DNA of 64,000 nucleotides from Flavipsychrobacter sp. (GTDB lineage Bacteria > Bacteroidota > Bacteroidia > Chitinophagales > Chitinophagaceae), in assembly GCA_017849575.1 (NCBI GenBank), contig JAFIGV010000024.1, positions 62,001 through 126,000 on the forward strand, written 5' to 3'. Position 1 is the first letter of the stretch, and every line of letters starts with the position of its first letter. Made by a program: the position numbers and the translations under genes. The notes beneath the pieces were generated by a model, which was not told the origin of the DNA, searched no databases, and was given only the letters and a program-made list of their open reading frames with translations. Shown piece by piece: positions 59,961-64,000 of this stretch.

Positions 59961-60508
59961 ACTTTTTTATTCAGCCACTCACTTTTTAAAATTCCTGTGA
60001 TCACGAGGTCTTCGAGTTTGCCGTGCAATAGATAGCTTTCGCGCAGGATGCCTTCGGTTTTTGCGCCGAGCCGGCTGGCTACGGCAGCACTGCGCGTATT
60101 GGCGGGTATAAAGTGAATTTCTACTTTGTTCATTGCCAGTTGCTCAAAAATGTAGTTCAGTAAAGAGACGAGACATTTATTTACAATTCCTTTTCCTTCA
60201 AACTCTTTTACGAGCCAATAGCCCACCTGCGCCCGCTGAAGCTGATGATTCCAATGCATCATACCTACGCTGCCTATGATCTGATTGTTGTAAAGGATAG
60301 CCAATGCAAAACCTTCCTGCGCCTGTAGCCAGTTCAGGGATTGCTCTATAAAATCGAGTGAGTGTTTCGGTTGTCTGGTTTCATCCACCCAGGCAAACCA
60401 ACGCCGCAAATGAGCCCGATTCTCATTGACCAGGGCAAACAATTGCTGAGCGTCTTCTACAACAAAATTGCGCAGTTGTATTTCGTCATTAACCGGAAGG
60501 GTGATCAT
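59957..60508 (-). CDS. GNAT-family N-acetyltransferase (RimJ/RimL-like)
   Basis: A 183-aa acetyl-CoA-dependent acetyltransferase. NFVVEDAQQLFALVNENRAH is the N-terminal part, and the acetyl-CoA site is in VGYWLVKEFEGKGIVNKCL, a variant of the Q/RxxGxG/A motif. The C-terminal PANTRSAAVASRLGAKTEGI is typical of RimJ/RimL-like enzymes that modify ribosomal proteins or other N-termini. The substrate is unknown. It converges with the lpxD-like gene. Confidence 0.88.
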   Translation of the reverse strand: MITLPVNDEIQLRNFVVEDAQQLFALVNENRAHLRRWFAWVDETRQPKHSLDFIEQSLNWLQAQEGFALAILYNNQIIGSVGMMHWNHQLQRAQVGYWLVKEFEGKGIVNKCLVSLLNYIFEQLAMNKVEIHFIPANTRSAAVASRLGAKTEGILRESYLLHGKLEDLVITGILKSEWLNKKV

Positions 60509-60596
60509 TTATCCAAAGGTTTAACTTTTACGACAAAGTATTTCAAATTCTGCCAGCACAATATTTTCCGTAAGTTTGAATGCTTATAAAAATATA

Positions 60597-60833
60597 ATGT
60601 CAACCCTTGAATTAAAAGTTTACGAAATATTTAAGAACAAACTCTGAGAAAAAGAAGCCGAGGTGATTATCGAATATTTCGAGGCAAAGGCAGAAGAAAA
60701 ATACCTGCAGAAAAGAGACATCTTAACCACGAAAGAAGACCTGGCTAATACCAAGGTTGACCTTATCAAGTGGATGGTAGGGTTTTGGATTGCTCAAATG
60801 GCTGCGATCATTGGGCTGTATTTAAAAGGTTGA
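60597..60833 (+). pseudogene. Small coiled-coil membrane protein gene broken by an in-frame TGA
   Basis: From ATG 60597 the frame reads MSTLELKVYEIFKNKL, meets TGA at 60645-60647 (codon 17) and continues cleanly for 61 codons to a stop at 60831. The downstream part has an acidic coiled coil (EAEVIIEYFEAKAEEKY) and a C-terminal membrane helix (WMVGFWIAQMAAIIGLYLKG), the pattern of small CCDC90/DUF1640-like proteins. Codon 17 is plausibly a mutated GGA. A one-base change or sequence error explains the break. Both parts are too short to be listed as ordinary genes. Confidence 0.6.
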
Positions 60834-60858
60834 CTCAAAAACGCCTCCTATCTGAGCC

Positions 60859-62373
60859 TTAATGTTTAAAATGCCTTTCGCCGGTAAGCACTAAAGCCAT
60901 TCCATTTTCCTTGCAATAGTTGATGGTATCGCCATCGCGAACGGAGCCGCCGGGCTGAATGATTGCTGTAATACCTTCCGCATGCGCCATTTTTGCACAG
61001 TCGTCGAAAGGGAAAAAAGCATCGGAAGCCAATACCGCGCCTTCCAGCGAAAAACCAAATTGCCTGGCTTTTTCTACCGCTTGTCGCAGCGCATCTATGC
61101 GGCTGGTTTGTCCACAGCCTTTGCCCACCAAACGCATATCTTTTACCAAAGCAATCGCATTCGATTTTAAATGCTTGCACACGATGTTGGCAAACTCAAG
61201 GTTTTGCTTTTCATCTTCGCTGCAATTACGAGCGCCTTCTTCTTTCCAGAATTCAAAATTGCCTTTATCGGAAGCTTGAGTCAATACACCATTCAGCACT
61301 CGCTTAAACTCACGATCCGGATAAAAGTTTTGCTTCTGCAGCAACAAAATTCTGTTCTTTTTGCTCTTCAATATTTTCAGTGCATCTTCATCAAAAGCCG
61401 GCACAATCAGTATTTCAAAAAACAATTCGTTGATCTTTTGCGCCACTGCCGCATTGATGGTTTGATTGGTGATCAGTACGCCGCCAAATGCACTTTCAGG
61501 ATCGCCGGCTAAGGCATTCTCCCATGCGGTTGCTACATCATCTGCCAAAGCTACACCGCACACATTGGTGTGTTTGATAATGGCAAAAGCCGGTTGCTGA
61601 AATTCTGAAATGATCTGACATGCTGCATCTACATCAACCAGATTATTGTAAGAAAGTTCTTTGCCATTGAGCTTTTCAAAAAGGCTTTCCAAATCGCCGT
61701 AAAATGCTGCCTGCTGATGTGGATTTTCGCCGTAGCGCAGTGAGTGCTTATTGCTCACCGAAAGCTGGAAAGATCCTGTGCCGGTTTTTTCAAGAAAATA
61801 ATTGGCAATGGCTACATCGTAATGCGCCACTACTTCAAAAGCCTTTGCTGCCAGCACCTTTCTTTGTTCCAGCGAAAGTTCTCCATGTTGTGCTTCGAGA
61901 AGGTTTACCAGTTCTGCATAGTCTTCTTTTGCAGCAATCACCGCTACATCTTTATGGTTTTTTGCCGCAGCGCGAATCATCGAAGGACCGCCGATGTCTA
62001 TTTTCTCAATGATGGCTTGCTCTTCTGTTGTATTCTTTACGGTTTCTTCAAAAGGATAAAGATCAACGATCACAAGATCGAGCAGTGGAATTCCATAATC
62101 CAGTACATGCTGCTGATCGTCTCCAAAGTCGCGACGCGCCAAAATGCCCCCAAACACTTTTGGGTGCAGGGTTTTCACACGACCGCCAAGAATGGAAGGA
62201 TAGCTGGTTACGTTTTCTACAGGCACGCAGGGAATGTTTAAAGCTTCGATAAATGCCTGCGTTCCGCCGGTGGAATAAATGGTGACACCCAGCTCGTGCA
62301 GTGTACGCACTACCGGTTCCAGACCGTCTTTGTAAAAAACAGAAATGAGCGCAGATTCAATCTTTCGATTCAT
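60859..62373 (-). CDS. purH: Bifunctional AICAR transformylase / IMP cyclohydrolase PurH
   Basis: Last two steps of de novo IMP synthesis. I take ATG 62373 (MNRKIESALISVFYKDGLEP, 504 aa, family length). A longer frame to 62469 adds an unrelated extension. The N-terminal cyclohydrolase domain (TIYSTGGTQAFIEALNIPC; GGRVKTLHPKVFGGIL) is followed by the transformylase domain (LRYGENPHQQAAFYGD; FAIIKHTNVCGVALAD) and the conserved end FFPFDDCAKMAHAEGITAII. Complete and single on its strand. Confidence 0.96.
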   Translation of the reverse strand: MNRKIESALISVFYKDGLEPVVRTLHELGVTIYSTGGTQAFIEALNIPCVPVENVTSYPSILGGRVKTLHPKVFGGILARRDFGDDQQHVLDYGIPLLDLVIVDLYPFEETVKNTTEEQAIIEKIDIGGPSMIRAAAKNHKDVAVIAAKEDYAELVNLLEAQHGELSLEQRKVLAAKAFEVVAHYDVAIANYFLEKTGTGSFQLSVSNKHSLRYGENPHQQAAFYGDLESLFEKLNGKELSYNNLVDVDAACQIISEFQQPAFAIIKHTNVCGVALADDVATAWENALAGDPESAFGGVLITNQTINAAVAQKINELFFEILIVPAFDEDALKILKSKKNRILLLQKQNFYPDREFKRVLNGVLTQASDKGNFEFWKEEGARNCSEDEKQNLEFANIVCKHLKSNAIALVKDMRLVGKGCGQTSRIDALRQAVEKARQFGFSLEGAVLASDAFFPFDDCAKMAHAEGITAIIQPGGSVRDGDTINYCKENGMALVLTGERHFKH

Positions 62374-62504
62374 GGAAAACATTTTTGGAAATCGCCGCGA
62401 AGATAAAGAATGATAGGGGGGAGTTTCTTCTACTTTACAAAAAAAGCAGCGCAACCGCACTGCTTCCATGTAGTCTATATCGTTTTTTTTGAACCTGAAA
62501 TTGT

Positions 62505-62705
62505 TTATCCTTGGGGTATAGCATATTCACGGCTGTTGACAAAAGAATTAGCTCTGGCAAGATCGTCAAACCTTAAAATTTGATAATCTGTGATAGCAAA
62601 AGACACAGTAGCGTTTATAGTTTGGAAAGCAATCTCGCCAATTGTTCCATTTGAATTGACAAGGCAGGAAAAAATAATGTTTGTATCAACTATTATTTTC
62701 TTCAC
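62505..62705 (-). pseudogene. Truncated PIN-domain toxin (VapC-like)
   Basis: A 66-aa frame from GTG 62705 that begins like a PIN toxin (MKKIIVDTNIIFSCLV, with the first catalytic Asp) but is half the usual length of about 135 aa. After GTIGEIAFQTIN the sequence jumps to a segment resembling a PIN C-terminus (VSFAITDYQILRFDDLA). The central helices and acidic residues are missing, which suggests an internal in-frame deletion. It overlaps the antitoxin gene by four bases (GTGA). It is unlikely to be an active nuclease. Confidence 0.6.
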
Positions 62706-62905
62706 TTAAGAAAACGTTTACGATTCCTTTTCCACCAGCCCTTTTTTGTTTCCTGCGCCAGCTTGTCAACCGCTTTCTGCGTCGCTTTTGATCTGGATGT
62801 TGCTTCCTTATAGCTCAGGTAGTCAACAAATCGTTGCAATTCCGCCGTATCTACAGATCCGGATAACCGAATTACTACTTCATTCAATGTTCGTTCTATA
62901 AGCAT
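62702..62905 (-). CDS. Antitoxin-like protein paired with the truncated PIN toxin
   Basis: A 67-aa protein: an N-terminal strand (TLNEVVIRLSGSVDTAELQR) is followed by a helix (FVDYLSYKEATSRSKATQKA) and a basic, Trp-containing tail (KKGWWKRNRKRFLK). Gene order and the four-base overlap match type II toxin-antitoxin pairs of Bacteroidota, antitoxin first. The antitoxin appears intact while the toxin does not. Confidence 0.6.
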   Translation of the reverse strand: MLIERTLNEVVIRLSGSVDTAELQRFVDYLSYKEATSRSKATQKAVDKLAQETKKGWWKRNRKRFLK

Positions 62906-63020
62906 AATCCGCTTCGTTTTACTTCCTAAAATTACTACAATTACGCTACCTCTCGACCCACACTCAGGGAAAGAATTCGAGCAAATGCAACTTCACATCT
63001 CGCCAGCAAAAACCGCCTCT

Positions 63021-64000
63021 TTACAACTCCACACACACATTTTTGGGCTCGGTAAAAAAGCGCATAGCTTCCCAGCCTCCTTCCCTGCCCACTCCGCTAT
63101 TTTTAAAGCCACCAAAGGGCGTACGCAAATCGCGCAGCAGCCAGGTGTTGACCCAGATAATGCCACTGTGCACTTTCATCGCCATACGGTTGGCACGCGA
63201 GATATCTTGTGTCCAGATGGTAGCGCTTAAACCGTAGTCGGAGGAATTGGCGAGCTGCAGCGCTTCGTCTTCTGTTTTGAAGCTTTGCAGGGTCACCACC
63301 GGACCGAAGATTTCCTCCATATTGGTACGGCAGTTCGCGCCAAGTCCTTCCACCACTGTAGGCTCAATAAAATAACCTTTCGCGCAGCGACCTTCGGGCT
63401 GTAAAGCATTGCCGCCTGCAAGCACTTTTCCGCCTTCTTCTTTTGCCAATGCAATACAGTTCATCACCTTGTCGAAATGCAGTTTGCTCACTACGGCGCC
63501 CTGTTTTGATTGCTCATCGAGCGGATCGCCCACTGTTAGCTTTTTTACCCTTGCAACAAACTCTTCCTTAAATTTTTCATACACACTTTCTTCCACAAGC
63601 ACGCGCGAGCCACAAAGACAAATCTGTCCCTGATTAGAAAATGAACTTTGCACGGTAGTGCGCATCATCTTATCCCAGTCGCAATCCGCAAAAATGATAT
63701 TGGGATTTTTGCCGCCCAATTCCAACGATATTTTTTTAAACATCGGTGCTGCCGTTGCAGCAATGTCTCGTCCCGCGCGTGTGCTGCCGGTAAAAGAGAT
63801 TGCCTTGATGTCGGGATGTTTTACAATGGCGCTGCCGCAGTTCGGACCGTTACCATGTACAATATTCAGCACCCCATCGGGCAGACCTGCTTCTTTACAA
63901 ATCAGGCTGAGCAGGTAACCCGTCATGGGTGTTACCTCACTGGGCTTGGCAATAACACAGTTGCCTGCTGCCAGCGCAGGTGCAATCTTCCAGCTAAAAA
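63021..64000 (-). CDS. Aldehyde dehydrogenase, C-terminal part (2-aminomuconate/2-hydroxymuconate semialdehyde type)
   Basis: The gene runs off the window end; the visible 326 residues are the C-terminal two thirds of an NAD-dependent aldehyde dehydrogenase. The frame is open from 64000 (KIAPALAAGNCVIAKPSEVT). The catalytic Glu lies in ISLELGGKNPNI and the nucleophile Cys in SNQGQICLCGSR. The end, LLRDLRTPFGGFKNSGVGRE, matches the subgroup acting on 2-aminomuconate or 2-hydroxymuconate semialdehyde in tryptophan (kynurenine) or catechol breakdown. Neighbouring pathway genes are outside the window. Confidence 0.8.
   Translation of the reverse strand, partial: FSWKIAPALAAGNCVIAKPSEVTPMTGYLLSLICKEAGLPDGVLNIVHGNGPNCGSAIVKHPDIKAISFTGSTRAGRDIAATAAPMFKKISLELGGKNPNIIFADCDWDKMMRTTVQSSFSNQGQICLCGSRVLVEESVYEKFKEEFVARVKKLTVGDPLDEQSKQGAVVSKLHFDKVMNCIALAKEEGGKVLAGGNALQPEGRCAKGYFIEPTVVEGLGANCRTNMEEIFGPVVTLQSFKTEDEALQLANSSDYGLSATIWTQDISRANRMAMKVHSGIIWVNTWLLRDLRTPFGGFKNSGVGREGGWEAMRFFTEPKNVCVEL

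Noticed and set aside
12941-60647. Possible recoding of TGA as an amino acid
   Set aside because: TGA ends several otherwise normal genes here (primase/ATPase at 20527, LytTR regulator at 53028, antitoxin at 62702), so it is a stop in this genome; the two interrupted frames are better explained as point changes or errors.
62374-62469. N-terminal extension of PurH
   Set aside because: The extra 32 residues are Cys/Arg-rich and unlike PurH; MNRKIESALISVF is the usual family start.

Overview
The window is a chromosomal segment of a Bacteroidota bacterium, most likely of the Chitinophagaceae/Sphingobacteriales type. Evidence: two aminopeptidases and one large secreted protein end in type IX secretion sorting domains; an ftsX-DUF3098 pair is present; several promoters match the Bacteroidota TTTG / TAnnTTTG form; and ribosome binding sites are weak. 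The assignment rests on gene content only.

Layout. (1) 1-5.8 kb: end of a TetR-type regulator and a tripartite RND efflux operon (TolC, HlyD, AcrB types). (2) 5.9-26.4 kb: a mobile element of about 20.4 kb inserted at the 3' end of the tmRNA gene ssrA. It is bounded by a 15-bp direct repeat (5914-5928 and 26351-26365) and has an inward-facing tyrosine integrase just inside the left end. Its right arm holds a lysogeny module (XRE repressor, ImmA/IrrE peptidase, PIN-like protein), an excisionase-like protein and a primase/ATPase replication pair. The centre holds a short set of phage morphogenesis genes: tape measure protein, an HK97-gp10-like protein, two BRO-like paralogues and small proteins. 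I find no large terminase, portal, major capsid, tail-tip or lysis gene. The left arm is cargo: a probable RHH-controlled operon with a SIR2-like protein and two small paralogous proteins, a divergent protein of unknown function, two structured inverted-repeat elements and a DUF2971 protein. (3) 26.3-33.8 kb: ssrA, an M3 oligopeptidase, a possible small RNA, radA, a comF-type gene, a FadL-type porin and an SGNH lipoprotein. (4) 34.0-39.6 kb: an AT-rich block with a polytopic membrane protein, a fibre-like protein with a duplicated repeat, a lipoprotein and a large T9SS cargo protein. (5) 39.7-64.0 kb: mostly core genes, including rhodanese, tandem M1 aminopeptidases, TerC, ftsX, arginase-like, hflX, dxr, rseP, a LytTR regulator, lon, beta-barrel proteins, an lpxD-like gene, purH, a decayed toxin-antitoxin pair and the end of an aldehyde dehydrogenase gene.

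The main candidate for an undescribed system is the left-arm cargo of the mobile element (7895-10958). RHH gene, 64-aa gene, SIR2-like gene and two paralogous small genes read in one direction behind a symmetric palindromic operator that also faces a 276-aa unknown protein. The SIR2-like protein keeps its nucleotide-binding motif but has Asn where the family has the catalytic His. The carrier element is also unusual: replication, integration and immunity modules plus a tape measure protein without capsid or packaging genes suggest either a phage satellite or a heavily deleted prophage. All functions are read from motifs seen by eye; no database search was possible.
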